A stretch of 64,000 nucleotides of DNA from assembly GCF_003985155.1 (NCBI RefSeq), contig NZ_ML133687.1, forward strand, positions 868,001 through 932,000, in the 5' to 3' direction. The notes below the pieces were generated by a model. The model worked only from the letters and a program-made list of their open reading frames with translations, had not been told where the DNA came from and ran no database searches. The stretch's first letter is position 1. Every line of letters begins with the position of its first letter. The DNA comes from Rhizobium vallis (GTDB lineage Bacteria > Pseudomonadota > Alphaproteobacteria > Rhizobiales > Rhizobiaceae). Position numbers and translations under genes: made by a program. Of this stretch, positions 1 through 8,806 are shown piece after piece.

Positions 1-747
1 GAAGAGCGGGCCGGGCACGCGCCGGTCGGCCGACATGCGGATGCGGCCCATCGCCGGCATCGGGTTTGCTACGTCACGTGATCCGCTCAACTGGTCCTGG
101 GTCGTCATGATGCAGCGGGAGCAGGGTTTGACGAGATCGAAGCGGATGCCGGATATCTCGATTGCCGCCCAGCGGTCTTCCGGCCAGGCCTCGTCGGTAT
201 CGATGACGATGTTCGGGCGGAAGCGGTCCATGCCGACGCTGCCTTCGCCGTGGGCGGCAAGATCGGCATTCAAAGCCTTCAGCGAGCCGGTCGTGGTGAC
301 CAGGATCTGGTAGCCGTCGGTAAAGGTGACCGGCGTGCCGTCGCCGGCCCATTCGGCATTCGCCGTCCGCCGTGCTTGCCCGTCGAAAAAGACCAGCCGC
401 ACCTCGCGGCCGAGCCATTCGGAAAGCTGTCGGTTGCTCTCGGGATCGGCAACGGCGGCGCTGACGGTCGATTTCCACACGGTCACGTCCATGCGTGTTT
501 CGGTCTGCGGCGGCTGCACGGATATATCAGGCTTTCCCTGCATCAGCAGCCGGAAGGCGCCGGGCTCCGGCCGCACATCGATGCGCGCGAGCTCCGGCAA
601 TTCGCGCTGGGTGAAGAAATGACCCTGTGCATCCGTAATCATCGCCCGTCGGTCGCCAGGAAGCCCATAGGCATCTATTTCGGCGGCGGGCAGCGCAATG
701 CCGCGGGCGCTCTTGAGCGGGTAGATGAAGAGGTCGCTGACACGCAT
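1..747 (-). CDS. MOSC domain-containing protein (partial, 3' end outside window)
   Basis: The reading frame opens at an ATG at 747 on the minus strand and is still open at base 1, so the C-terminus lies outside the window. The first residues (MRVSDLFIYPLKSARGI) match the MOSC N-terminal beta-barrel domain. Near the window edge KPCSRCIMTTQD holds the conserved cysteine of the MOSC core. MOSC proteins of the YcbX/mARC type bind molybdenum cofactor and reduce N-hydroxylated compounds or transfer sulfur; which applies here cannot be told. The gene sits about 30 nt from the 5' side of nothing obvious and just downstream, in its own direction, of the HD hydrolase at 771-1415, so the two may be cotranscribed. 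Confidence 0.85.
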   Translation of the reverse strand, partial: MRVSDLFIYPLKSARGIALPAAEIDAYGLPGDRRAMITDAQGHFFTQRELPELARIDVRPEPGAFRLLMQGKPDISVQPPQTETRMDVTVWKSTVSAAVADPESNRQLSEWLGREVRLVFFDGQARRTANAEWAGDGTPVTFTDGYQILVTTTGSLKALNADLAAHGEGSVGMDRFRPNIVIDTDEAWPEDRWAAIEISGIRFDLVKPCSRCIMTTQDQLSGSRDVANPMPAMGRIRMSADRRVPGPLF

Positions 748-770
748 GCCGTTCTCCTGATTTTCGTCCT

Positions 771-1415
771 CTAAATTTCGTCCATAAAGGCCGAGAGGAA
801 ATCGCGCAGGCTCTGGTCGCGCGCGGCGGCCAGCCTGCGGCCGGTCTCGGTCTGGAATCCTTCCGCCAGTTTGAACAGCTTCGTCTGGAAATGGTCAATG
901 GCATAACGTTTGTCGTCGAGCGGACGGTTCGTCGCTGCCGGATCGAATGGATCATAGAGCCCCGATCCCAGACGCCCGCCGATATAGAAGCAGCGCGCGG
1001 CGCCGACCATGCCGATTGCGTCCAGACGGTCCGCATCCTGCAGGATTTTCGCCTCCAGCGTCTGCGGCGCCACGCCAGCCGAGAAACTATGCGCGGTGAT
1101 GGCATGGGCCGCGGCTTCGATATCCCCGTTGCTCCAGCCGAGCTTCACCAGGATCGCCGATGCCTTCTCCGCCGCCAGCGCCGATGCCTGTGCCCGTAAC
1201 GGCGAATTCTTCTCGACGGCGACACAGTCGTGCAGAAGCACCGAAGCGGCGAGAACCCGGCCATCGCCGCCTTCTCCGGCGTGGATGCGCATGGCGTTCC
1301 TGAAGACGCGCAGGATATGGGCAAGGTCGTGCGAGCCATCGTCGCCTTCGGCCGCATGTGGGATCAGCGCGGCGGCAAGCGTTTCATGAGGAAAGAAGGC
1401 TTCGGCCTCGAACAT
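771..1415 (-). CDS. HD domain phosphohydrolase (YedJ-like)
   Basis: A 214-residue protein. The start was set at the ATG at 1415 because AGGTGA precedes it; the frame could be extended upstream to 1553 but that part has no domain character. Metal-binding HD-superfamily residues are visible: SHDLAHILRV (about residues 28-37) and LLHDCVAVEK (about 61-70), followed by ILQDADRLDAIG. HD proteins are metal-dependent phosphohydrolases, often acting on nucleotides; the substrate here is unknown. The MOSC gene follows 23 nt downstream on the same strand, which suggests cotranscription. Confidence 0.85.
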   Translation of the reverse strand: MFEAEAFFPHETLAAALIPHAAEGDDGSHDLAHILRVFRNAMRIHAGEGGDGRVLAASVLLHDCVAVEKNSPLRAQASALAAEKASAILVKLGWSNGDIEAAAHAITAHSFSAGVAPQTLEAKILQDADRLDAIGMVGAARCFYIGGRLGSGLYDPFDPAATNRPLDDKRYAIDHFQTKLFKLAEGFQTETGRRLAAARDQSLRDFLSAFMDEI

Positions 1416-1587
1416 TGCGTCACCTGTCGTTGAAACCGGTCTATCGATAAGGCATCGAGCCGAACGCGGGTGTGGCTCTTTAAGATGCGGCAACGAAGAC
1501 CTGCAGAACTTGGAGCCGATTGTGTAGCGGCTTGCCGTGCGAGTCGCAATCAAACGCGATCCCAGCTTTTAACCCCGGGAAGGCCCG

Positions 1588-3465
1588 TCACGCGCCGTTC
1601 TTCGGCGGCAACGAGAGAAGATGGGGCACGTCACGCGCAGGTCTCGGCGGGCTGATGTGGTAGCCCTGGATTTCGTCGCATTCTTCGCATTCCAGCAGCG
1701 CCAATTGCGCGGCCGTTTCGACGCCCTCCACGGTGACGCGCATGCCGAGTGCATCGCCGAGCAGGATGATCGCGTGCATGATCGCATACGCCTCCTTGTT
1801 GTCGACGATGTCGTTGACGAAGGATTTGTCGATCTTGATCTTGTCGAAGGGGAAGCTTGCCAGGTAGCTCAGCGAGGAATAGCCGGTCCCGAAATCATCC
1901 ATCGAGATGCGGATGCCGCGCTCCTTCAGCGCATGCAGTATCGGCAGCACCTCGCCGAGATTTTCCATCAGCACGCTCTCGGTGATTTCGAGTTCGAGCC
2001 GCGACGGCGTCAGCGAGGCGGCGGCAAGCGCCTCGCTGACATCCTGCGGCAAGTCGCTGCTGCTGAATTGGATAGCTGAAACGTTGACCGCGACCTTGAT
2101 GCTCTCCGGCCATTGAGCTGCATCGTTACAGGCGCGGTGCAAAACCCAGCGGCCGATATCGACGATGACGCCGACCTCTTCCGCAAGCGGAATGAAATCC
2201 ATCGGCGGGACACGGCCGCGAATCGGGTGGTTCCAGCGGATCAGGGCTTCGAAGCCGCAGATGCGCCGCTGCGAAAGGTCGTAGAGCGGCTGGTAATGCA
2301 GCTCGAATTCCTCGTTCTCGACGGCAGCGCGCAGATCCGCTTCCAGCGCGTGGCGCAGTTGCATCTGCGCGTCCATCTCACTGGTGAAGAAGCGCTCGCG
2401 CTTGCGCCCGTCCGCCTTGGCGTGCGACAGAGCCACAGCGGCGTTCTTCAACAGGATGTCGGTTTCCTCACCATTGTCAGGGGCGATTGCGATGCCCATG
2501 GAGACGCCGAGTTCCACCTGTTTTTCGCCATGGAAGAACGGCTCGGAAAGCTCGCGGCGGATCCGATCGGCCAGCGCCGTCACGTTCCATGGCTGCTGCC
2601 TGCACGTCTGGAGAATGGCGAATTCGTCCGAGCCGAGGCGCGCCAGGTTGTTTTCGGCGCCGGCCGAGGCGCGGATGCGCTCTGCGACCTGCTGCAGGAT
2701 CTTGTCACCGACCGAAACGCCCATCGTGTTGTTGATCGATTTGAACCGGTCGAGATTGAGGTGCACGAGGGCGATCTGCTCGTCCGGCTTCCGCTCGGCG
2801 AGCGCCGCATCGACCTGCTCGCGAAAATGGATGCGGTTCGGAAGGCTGGTCAGCGGGTCGTGGTGGGCGAGATAGGTGATACGCTCGGCCGCCTTTCGAT
2901 CCTCGGTGATATCGGCGTGGATGGCGATACTGCTGCCGTCGGAAAGGATGGTCACCATGCTTTGGATGATGCGGCCGTCCTCCATCAACCACTCGCGCCG
3001 GCGGAAACTGCCGCTTCTTGTGGTTGCCGGGGAAAGTTTCTTGCGTCCCCGGCGGGGTTTTGCGCTGACGCTCTCCGTGCCGCCTATCTTGCCGAGCAGA
3101 TCGGCGATCGTCGCGCCTGGGGCGACATCTTCCCGCCTCAGACCGAAGAGTTGACGGAAGCGGATATTGGATAGGCTCAGCCGCTGATCGGCGTCGAAGA
3201 CGCTGAGGCCGAGCGGCAGATTGTTGAGAACGATCTCGAAGAGTTTCTTCTGCTCGTCGAATGCCTGCGTGACGGCGGAAATATTGCCTCTCAACGCATG
3301 ATTTTCCGCCAGCAGCGTTTCCGCGCTTCTCTCGATTTCGTCATAGTCGCTTTCGTGGCCGCGATAGGTCGCGATCACCAGCTCCATCAAACGCTCGGCA
3401 TCGATCGAGCCATCGTCCGTGACGGCCTGGTTGCATTGCTGCCAGAAGAGGGCTTCGGCTTTCAT
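1588..3465 (-). CDS. PAS-GGDEF-EAL protein, probable c-di-GMP phosphodiesterase
   Basis: A 625-residue cytoplasmic protein with no membrane segment. Domain order is a short helical N-terminus, a PAS_7-like domain (about 76-185, NLPLGLSVFDADQRLSLSN), a GGDEF domain (about 195-350) and an EAL domain (about 375-610). The GGDEF signature is degenerate: residues 278-282 read GSDEF. The EAL domain keeps every catalytic element I can check: FEALIRWNHP, NVSAIQF, LELEITESVL, MDDFGTGYSS, DKIKIDKSF and EGVET. I infer that it mainly degrades c-di-GMP, with the GGDEF part regulatory or weakly active. It starts at an ATG at 3465 and is transcribed alone, facing away from the EF-hand gene. Confidence 0.9.
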   Translation of the reverse strand: MKAEALFWQQCNQAVTDDGSIDAERLMELVIATYRGHESDYDEIERSAETLLAENHALRGNISAVTQAFDEQKKLFEIVLNNLPLGLSVFDADQRLSLSNIRFRQLFGLRREDVAPGATIADLLGKIGGTESVSAKPRRGRKKLSPATTRSGSFRRREWLMEDGRIIQSMVTILSDGSSIAIHADITEDRKAAERITYLAHHDPLTSLPNRIHFREQVDAALAERKPDEQIALVHLNLDRFKSINNTMGVSVGDKILQQVAERIRASAGAENNLARLGSDEFAILQTCRQQPWNVTALADRIRRELSEPFFHGEKQVELGVSMGIAIAPDNGEETDILLKNAAVALSHAKADGRKRERFFTSEMDAQMQLRHALEADLRAAVENEEFELHYQPLYDLSQRRICGFEALIRWNHPIRGRVPPMDFIPLAEEVGVIVDIGRWVLHRACNDAAQWPESIKVAVNVSAIQFSSSDLPQDVSEALAAASLTPSRLELEITESVLMENLGEVLPILHALKERGIRISMDDFGTGYSSLSYLASFPFDKIKIDKSFVNDIVDNKEAYAIMHAIILLGDALGMRVTVEGVETAAQLALLECEECDEIQGYHISPPRPARDVPHLLSLPPKNGA

Positions 3466-3912
3466 GCGGGTGCGTCTTCAAGGATAGCTGCGACGGCAGA
3501 AGGCGTCTTCATTTGATGAACGTGCCTCATCATGATGGACATGGGAAATCTTTCCAAACTGAATGCAGAAATTGCTTTTCTTATAGGATGAACTGTCAGG
3601 TGGTAATTTGTGAAGCCCATCTTCCATGGGCCCGATTAATATTCGGTTGCAGTGCAGCGACGACGACGCATGGTTAGGCGTTTGTTTTATATGTGTAAAA
3701 TCGCTGAAATATCGGTCGGTAAGCTCGGCTGACGCAGCCGGAAGACTTGGTCGGACGCGTTCCGTTACCTTTTGTCAATCATCGTTAATAGGAAGTTAAC
3801 AGCTTATTGACGCACTGCGCAAATCAGTTTAACCAGCGATTCAACACCTGATTTTCTCACCTTCGTATTGCGTACAGACACCACCGGCAAAAGGCGGTGG
3901 ATGGAGGTTTGT
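3466..3912. other. Divergent intergenic region between c-di-GMP gene and EF-hand gene
   Basis: A 447-base region, visibly more AT-rich than its flanks, separating two divergent genes and so expected to hold both promoters. TTGACG at 3807-3812 looks like a -35 element reading toward the EF-hand gene, but no good -10 follows at 16-18 nt. No ORF with a ribosome binding site and no strong hairpin was seen. Confidence 0.5.
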
Positions 3913-4257
3913 ATGACCCGCACCACATCCATTTCAGACACTTCATACGCGTATCTGGCAACGCTATCGCGGCTCGATTCCAATGGAGATGGCGTACTCA
4001 GCCGCGGCGAACGTGCTGCCGATGAGAGGCCGGGTATCATCAAGGAGCTGTTGGATGACGACAGGGCCGGCGATGCGACGCAGCCGAAATTCTCCGGCAG
4101 CCTTGTCGCGCTGATGATGGATACACGCGACGGCGGCGCGGAAAACAGCATCGTCGTTCCCTATCCGTTGCAGCAGACTGCGCCCACATCGAGCAATCAG
4201 TCTGACGATCTCTACCGCAATACCTACGGTCAGTTCGATTTCGACGCCGTCGCCTGA
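3913..4257 (+). CDS. Small EF-hand protein
   Basis: A 114-residue protein. The start at ATG 3913 is supported by GGAGG in front of it; an upstream in-frame start at 3868 lacks one. It holds a single canonical EF-hand loop, DSNGDGVLSRGE (about residues 23-34), with Asp, Asn, Asp and the final Glu in calcium-binding positions. The rest is polar and low in hydrophobics, and there is no signal peptide. Single EF-hand proteins of this kind are common but uncharacterised in Rhizobiales. Function is unknown; calcium binding is inferred from the loop alone. Confidence 0.75.
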   Translation: MTRTTSISDTSYAYLATLSRLDSNGDGVLSRGERAADERPGIIKELLDDDRAGDATQPKFSGSLVALMMDTRDGGAENSIVVPYPLQQTAPTSSNQSDDLYRNTYGQFDFDAVA

Positions 4258-4283
4258 GCGGCGGTTCGATTCAGACCATCTGC

Positions 4284-4310
4284 AAGCCGGCCGTTTGGCC
4301 GGCTTTCTTC
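4284..4310 (+). terminator. Rho-independent terminator after EF-hand gene
   Basis: A perfect 9-bp stem (AAGCCGGCC / GGCCGGCTT) with a GTTT loop, followed by TCTTC, starts 27 nt after the stop codon of the EF-hand gene. Confidence 0.75.
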
Positions 4311-4478
4311 GTTCGATATTCCCTGCGCCCAGCGTCGAAAATTGGAGTGATTTTCGGCGAGAACTATGCGCCTGGGAGCGTCCTTGGCGCGTCCTATCGC
4401 AGGTGCGATGGGCTTTGGGTCAGGAACACCTTCCGGGCTGGGACGTTCAAGAGGACAACCGGACGGAAGGAGATCTCC

Positions 4479-4994
4479 ATGAAAGCCATGTGCACTATCG
4501 CCGCCTTCAGCCTGCTTGCGATTGCATTACCGGCTGCTGCCCAGGACAAACAGACGGCGATCGCCAATTTCGTCGACAAGGACGGCAAGGAAGACGGTCG
4601 CGCGCAGCTGACGGCTGCTGCCAATGGCGGCGTCCTGATCGAAGTCGAGATATCGGGGCTGCCGGCGAACAAATGGGTGGCCTTCCATGTTCATGAGACC
4701 GGGCGTTGCGACGCAGCGACCCATCACGAATCGGCGGGCGGTCATTTCAATCCTGAAAAGGCGGAGCATGGCATTCTTGCCGCCAAGGGTCCGCACCCCG
4801 GCGACATGCCCAACCAATATGTCGGACAGGATGGCACGCTGCGGGCACAGATCTTCGATACCATGGTGACGCTCGACGGCAAGACGGACGGCATTCGCGG
4901 CCGCGCATTGATGGTGCACGCCAATTCGGATGACTATCGCAGCCAGCCGTCAGGGGACGCCGGCGAAAGACTTGCCTGCGGCGTCATTCAATAG
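4479..4994 (+). CDS. sodC: Superoxide dismutase [Cu-Zn], periplasmic
   Basis: A 171-residue precursor. The ATG at 4479 follows GGAAGGAG. The N-terminus (MKAMCTIAAFSLLAIALPAAAQ) is a Sec signal peptide with an AAA-Q cleavage site, placing the enzyme in the periplasm. Family motifs are present: FHVHETGRCD with copper-ligand histidines, HFNPEKAEHG and HPGDMPN in the zinc loop, and the C-terminal AGERLACGVIQ with the conserved Arg and disulfide Cys. It dismutates superoxide to hydrogen peroxide and oxygen. It stands alone between a terminator and a convergent phosphatase gene. Confidence 0.95.
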   Translation: MKAMCTIAAFSLLAIALPAAAQDKQTAIANFVDKDGKEDGRAQLTAAANGGVLIEVEISGLPANKWVAFHVHETGRCDAATHHESAGGHFNPEKAEHGILAAKGPHPGDMPNQYVGQDGTLRAQIFDTMVTLDGKTDGIRGRALMVHANSDDYRSQPSGDAGERLACGVIQ

Positions 4995-5118
4995 GCCAGC
5001 AGTCTTACTGCCGCGTCTGCGCTGGTTTCGGTCGCCCCGCCGCCCGTTGGATTTCTTTGCCGCCGCGGTGGGCGTGGCGGGAGGACATCGGTTGGAGCGG
5101 ACGGCAGCGCCTTCGACC

Positions 5119-5643
5119 CTACGCAACGTCCCGAATCGCCAGCAGGAAAGGTGCATTGCCATCGGCATCCGCACCGCGTCCGATGGCCCGCACGGCCGCA
5201 ACCAGCCGGCCGCTGCGGCCGAGCAGGGCGTCGCCGATCTCGATCAGCCGGGAATTCGGTGTCGCGAAAGGCGAGGCGGCGCGCAGCCGGCGGGCAAGTG
5301 TTTCCTCGCTCTGTTCAGGTGCAAGCGACAGCGCTGCGATCAGGGCGGCCGCAGGCGACCGAGACACCCCCATCCAGCAATGGATGAGCAGCGGCGTCTC
5401 CTGCCGCCACGAGGCGGCAAAGTCGATAATCCCGCGGACATGCGTCTCATCGGGCGCCACGAGACCGCCGGTACCCTTGAAGGTGATGTCGTTCATTGCC
5501 AGCGTCAGATGACGGTCGGCCGCGATCACGCCTGGCCGATGGAAAGCCTGCTCTTTGGCGATCAGGCTGATCATGTCGCGCGTCTTATGACGCACCGCCA
5601 TTTCCGCGATACGCGACAGCGGCGAGACGACGATGAAGGTCAC
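5119..5643 (-). CDS. Tyrosine phosphatase family protein
   Basis: A 174-residue protein starting at GTG 5643, which overlaps the stop codon of the HD hydrolase upstream (GTGA). The protein tyrosine phosphatase loop C-X5-R is present as HCWMGVSRSP (Cys about 89, Arg about 95), and the short N-terminal region fits the small bacterial dual-specificity phosphatase fold. The substrate is unknown. It is the last gene of a tight ygfZ - HD hydrolase - phosphatase operon with 4-nt overlaps at both junctions, which implies translational coupling. Confidence 0.85.
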   Translation of the reverse strand: MTFIVVSPLSRIAEMAVRHKTRDMISLIAKEQAFHRPGVIAADRHLTLAMNDITFKGTGGLVAPDETHVRGIIDFAASWRQETPLLIHCWMGVSRSPAAALIAALSLAPEQSEETLARRLRAASPFATPNSRLIEIGDALLGRSGRLVAAVRAIGRGADADGNAPFLLAIRDVA

Positions 5644-6248
5644 GATCCCATCCCCCGCTCGGCCTCGATCGCCGCGAAGCGCTCGCAGAACAGCCGCTGC
5701 GCTTCCACGGCGGGCAGGGGCTGGATCATCAGCATATCCTTGTTGACGCCGCGCGGCTGGCCGAAGAATTTCTGTGCCTCGGCAGGCGTGAAGCCGGCGA
5801 GCACGGTCGCCTCGAAATAGGCGGCGATCGTGTCGGCCTTCTTGATCCGGTCCTTGAGGTCGCGCGAGGGATGCGGCGGCAGGCCGAAGCGCAGATGGAC
5901 GGCGGCTTCCAGCCGCGTTTCCACCGTCTTGTAACCGCCGCCGACCACCGATTTGAACGGCGATATCATGTCGCCGATCACATATTCAGGCGCGTCATGC
6001 AGCAACGCCATCAGGCATTCCTCCGGTTGCGGATTGTTCAGGCGGCGGAAAATGTCCTCGACGACGAGACTGTGCTGGGCCACCGAAAAAGCATGATCGC
6101 CTGATGTTTGGCCGTTCCAGCGGGCAACGCGCGCAAGCCCATGGGCGATGTCGGCGAGTTCGACATCGAGCGGCGAGGGGTCGAGCAGGTCGAGCCTGCG
6201 CCCGGAGAGCATGCGCTGCCAGGCACGCGGAGCTTTCGCAATTGTCAC
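5640..6248 (-). CDS. HD domain hydrolase (YfbR-like nucleotidase type)
   Basis: About 202 residues when started at GTG 6248, which overlaps the ygfZ stop codon (GTGA). A longer frame to 6293 would run inside ygfZ and has no ribosome binding site. HD-superfamily residues are FSVAQHSLVV, LLHDAPEYVIGD and KKADTIAAYFEA, the order seen in YfbR-type 5'-deoxynucleotidases and related HD hydrolases. Activity on nucleotides is inferred from the family. Its 3' end overlaps the start of the tyrosine phosphatase by four bases. Confidence 0.85.
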   Translation of the reverse strand: MTIAKAPRAWQRMLSGRRLDLLDPSPLDVELADIAHGLARVARWNGQTSGDHAFSVAQHSLVVEDIFRRLNNPQPEECLMALLHDAPEYVIGDMISPFKSVVGGGYKTVETRLEAAVHLRFGLPPHPSRDLKDRIKKADTIAAYFEATVLAGFTPAEAQKFFGQPRGVNKDMLMIQPLPAVEAQRLFCERFAAIEAERGMGS

Positions 6249-7090
6249 GCGCTGGCCTCGTCGGCGCTGGTGGGAAAGACAAGGCCGGACCATCCCGGCA
6301 GGGCAAGGGAAACCGGCGTTTCGCCGGCGAGCAGTGGCGTGCCGGCCGCCATCGCCGCACCGGCGCGGTCGATCCGCACGATCGCAAGTCCGCTGCCACC
6401 TTCGACCGAACCGAGCGTTCCCACAGGTTTGCCGGCGGCGGTGATCTCAGTCCCCGTCACCGGCAAGGCGGTTGCGGAGGATACCGTGACGACGCGCCGG
6501 CGCGCAGTGCCTCGGTGCTGCATCCGCGAGACAACTTCCTGGCCGACATAGCAGCCCTTCTTGAAGGAGAGACCGCCGTTCAGATCCATCAGCACGTCAT
6601 GCGGAAAGGCGTCTTGCAGGGCGAAGTCCGGTCCCGATGTCACGATGCCGAGGCTGATCCGCAGCGCGTCGTAGAGTGCTCTCTCGCCGTCGCCGTGTTT
6701 GCCAGGCCGGCGGGTCAGCGTGACGCCCGCCTTGGCGAAACGGCTGTCTTGGACGCCCTGGTTGCCGTTGACATCCTCACCCCAGGAAACGGTGACACCC
6801 TCTTCGGCATGCGGCGCAAGGGTAACGGCGGCGCGCAGTTTGTACATCGTCAGCCGCTTCAGCAGGCCCTCACGCTGTCCGGCATCCGTTTCGATCACGT
6901 ATCCGTCGCCATCCTGCCAGATCATGAAGTCGAACAGGATCTTGCCTTGCGGCGTCAGCAGCGCTCCGGGCCGCGCCTCGTCACGCCCGAGCGAAACGAT
7001 ATCGGTGGTGATCAGGTTCTGCAGGAAGGATTGAGCTTCCGCGCCGCTGACAACGAGTAATGAGCGGTCTTTCAGGAATACGTCTGGCAT
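6245..7090 (-). CDS. ygfZ: Folate-binding protein YgfZ (iron-sulfur cluster assembly/repair)
   Basis: A 281-residue GcvT-like protein. The family signature K-G-C-Y-x-G-Q-E is present at about 178-185 (KKGCYVGQEVVSRMQHRG), with the conserved cysteine that distinguishes YgfZ from aminomethyltransferase. YgfZ/COG0354 proteins bind tetrahydrofolate and support iron-sulfur enzymes such as MiaB. The gene starts at ATG 7090 and leads a three-gene unit with the HD hydrolase and the phosphatase. Confidence 0.92.
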   Translation of the reverse strand: MPDVFLKDRSLLVVSGAEAQSFLQNLITTDIVSLGRDEARPGALLTPQGKILFDFMIWQDGDGYVIETDAGQREGLLKRLTMYKLRAAVTLAPHAEEGVTVSWGEDVNGNQGVQDSRFAKAGVTLTRRPGKHGDGERALYDALRISLGIVTSGPDFALQDAFPHDVLMDLNGGLSFKKGCYVGQEVVSRMQHRGTARRRVVTVSSATALPVTGTEITAAGKPVGTLGSVEGGSGLAIVRIDRAGAAMAAGTPLLAGETPVSLALPGWSGLVFPTSADEASA

Positions 7091-7187
7091 GGCGGAACCT
7101 GTCGCGTTGGTTATCGCTCAGAGGTATGTCTTTGCGGGATGGATCGCAAGCGCCACGCAGGATGCAAAAGGTGCAAGCGAGATGGGC

Positions 7188-7946
7188 TCAGTCGCCCGCG
7201 GTGAAGAATTTCCACTTGCCCTCAGGCGTGATGCCGAGGCGGTAGAAATTATATCCGCCGAATTCCTGCATGTCGGAGAGATCGCCTGCTGTGACGATGC
7301 GCAGCAGCTCGACGCGTTCGGGCGGCGTCAGCGACTTCAGATCCTTCTCGGCAAAATAGGGCCAGACATACATGTCGTCGGGCGTGCCCTGGCCGACATG
7401 GACGAAGCCTGTCGAGACGATGTCGAGCATGATGGCGAGGATTTCGTCTCCATCGGGATCGCCGGAAAGATCCTTGAGCGTGCCGATCGGATCTTCGGTC
7501 GGTTCGCCCACGGTCACCTGCGTCTGGTCGGCGCCGGTGCCCATCAGCGGCCGCAGCCTTTCGAGATCGCCGGAGGCGGCCGCCTCGACGATCTGTTCGC
7601 GCATCTTGCGAACCGGTTCGGGCACCTTGCTGATATCGTAGATCACCTCGACGGGCTTGGAATTATCCTCAGCTCCCGGTGTCTTGTCGACACTCTGGTT
7701 GTTCTGGTTTTTCACCAGCGGATCGGCCATGGGAACGTTGGGAGCGGCCCCGCCCTGCGGCTGGCTCTGCCCTTGAGCGTTTCCAGGTGCGGCCGGTGTA
7801 TCGTTGGCTGCCTGGCCGGGGATCTTGTGCAGTTCGGAAAGCGCGTAGGCTGCCGGCGCCAGGGAAACATTGCCGGCGGCGAGGCTGAGCGCAAGCAGGA
7901 CCGGCGCGAGCGGAATTCGCGGAACTTTCTCTTTACCGGTGCGCAT
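7188..7946 (-). CDS. Conserved exported protein of unknown function
   Basis: A 252-residue protein with a cleavable signal peptide (RIPLAPVLLALSLAAGNVSLAPAAYA), a Gln/Asn/Pro/Gly-rich low-complexity stretch (about 50-90) and a compact C-terminal domain beginning near EVIYDISKVPEPVRKMREQI and ending in EGKWKFFTAGD. It is therefore probably periplasmic. I do not recognise a named family, but the style matches a protein conserved in Rhizobiales. It is followed upstream by a small acidic protein in the same direction (18-nt gap). Confidence 0.75.
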   Translation of the reverse strand: MRTGKEKVPRIPLAPVLLALSLAAGNVSLAPAAYALSELHKIPGQAANDTPAAPGNAQGQSQPQGGAAPNVPMADPLVKNQNNQSVDKTPGAEDNSKPVEVIYDISKVPEPVRKMREQIVEAAASGDLERLRPLMGTGADQTQVTVGEPTEDPIGTLKDLSGDPDGDEILAIMLDIVSTGFVHVGQGTPDDMYVWPYFAEKDLKSLTPPERVELLRIVTAGDLSDMQEFGGYNFYRLGITPEGKWKFFTAGD

Positions 7947-7964
7947 AGAACTCTCTGATATCGG

Positions 7965-8222
7965 TTATTGCAGGGTGCGGTTGGCGGAGAATTCGCCGGC
8001 AAGCATGCGGTCGCGCAGCGAATCAAGCAGGGCTTCAGCGCTGCTTTCCCCATGCAATCTGATCGTTTCGCGCAAAGCATGCGCAATGGCGGCATCGGCA
8101 ATGATTTCAGGCTCGATTCCGTCGGCCATGCCGTCGGCCCAAGCCTCGTTCTGGTACTCCAGAGCCGCCTGCATCTTCTCGTGGACGATCATGTCGTCGA
8201 TGTCGTTGAGGCTTGCTTCCAT
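7965..8222 (-). CDS. Small conserved acidic protein of unknown function
   Basis: An 85-residue, Ala/Glu/Asp-rich, probably all-helical protein with no signal peptide or membrane segment. The start at ATG 8222 is preceded by GAGGAAAAG; an upstream in-frame start at 8246 is less well placed. It ends 18 nt before the exported protein and is likely cotranscribed with it. No motif is recognised. Confidence 0.65.
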   Translation of the reverse strand: MEASLNDIDDMIVHEKMQAALEYQNEAWADGMADGIEPEIIADAAIAHALRETIRLHGESSAEALLDSLRDRMLAGEFSANRTLQ

Positions 8223-8325
8223 TGTCTTTTCCTCAGAACTTCTCATGTCTTACTGCACCGTTAACAACACTAACAGCCTTTTCCCAAAACGACACGTCCG
8301 CATGCGAAAACAGGTTAATTAAACG

Positions 8326-8748
8326 TCAATTTCCAAAGCGCGAAGTAATTTCTGTGGCGAGTGTTGCACCTTCGTTACGGTAGCGCTCTTCTGCCACGAT
8401 GGCCGCCGCGGTGCAATCCGTATAGACCGAGGCAAAGGCGCGATAGCCGCGATTGAAGGCTGCGGTGAGCTTTTCCTTGCGCTGCGGCTCGTTGCCGGTC
8501 TCCGAATCGAGCAGTTGCTGCATGCCGTTTCGCCACTGGTCGCCATCAGGCGCCTTGCAGAGCGTCCTGAGATAATGCACGGATCCCAGCACCTCGGCGA
8601 GCCGCGCCAGCTTGTCGTCATAGGGCACGTTTACCGCAGCCGGTGGCTGAGTTTCCTCTACCGGTGGCGGTGGCGTGTTCTTGCCCTGCGCCAGGGCAGG
8701 GCCGGCGAGGACGAGCAAGGACAGGAAGACGCGCCGAACAGGAATCAT
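8326..8748 (-). CDS. TIGR02301-type exported protein
   Basis: About 140 residues from ATG 8748, which follows GGGGG; longer upstream starts lack a ribosome binding site. A signal peptide is clear (MIPVRRVFLSLLVLAGPALAQ). A Pro-rich linker is followed by a helical domain with LGSVHYLRTLC and a C-terminal half with two further cysteine/arginine-rich helices (DCTAAAIVAEERYRNEG). This matches the alphaproteobacterial TIGR02301 family of small periplasmic proteins, whose role is unknown. Confidence 0.75.
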   Translation of the reverse strand: MIPVRRVFLSLLVLAGPALAQGKNTPPPPVEETQPPAAVNVPYDDKLARLAEVLGSVHYLRTLCKAPDGDQWRNGMQQLLDSETGNEPQRKEKLTAAFNRGYRAFASVYTDCTAAAIVAEERYRNEGATLATEITSRFGN

Positions 8749-8806
8749 GCCCCCAGTTGATACGTTGAGCATGACGGCAACAAGGCGGTCGCCCAAATTT
8801 CCACTT

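Noticed and set aside
2113..3174. 353-codon plus-strand ORF
   Set aside because: It is antisense to the GGDEF-EAL gene, has no recognisable domain and follows from GC-rich codon third positions.
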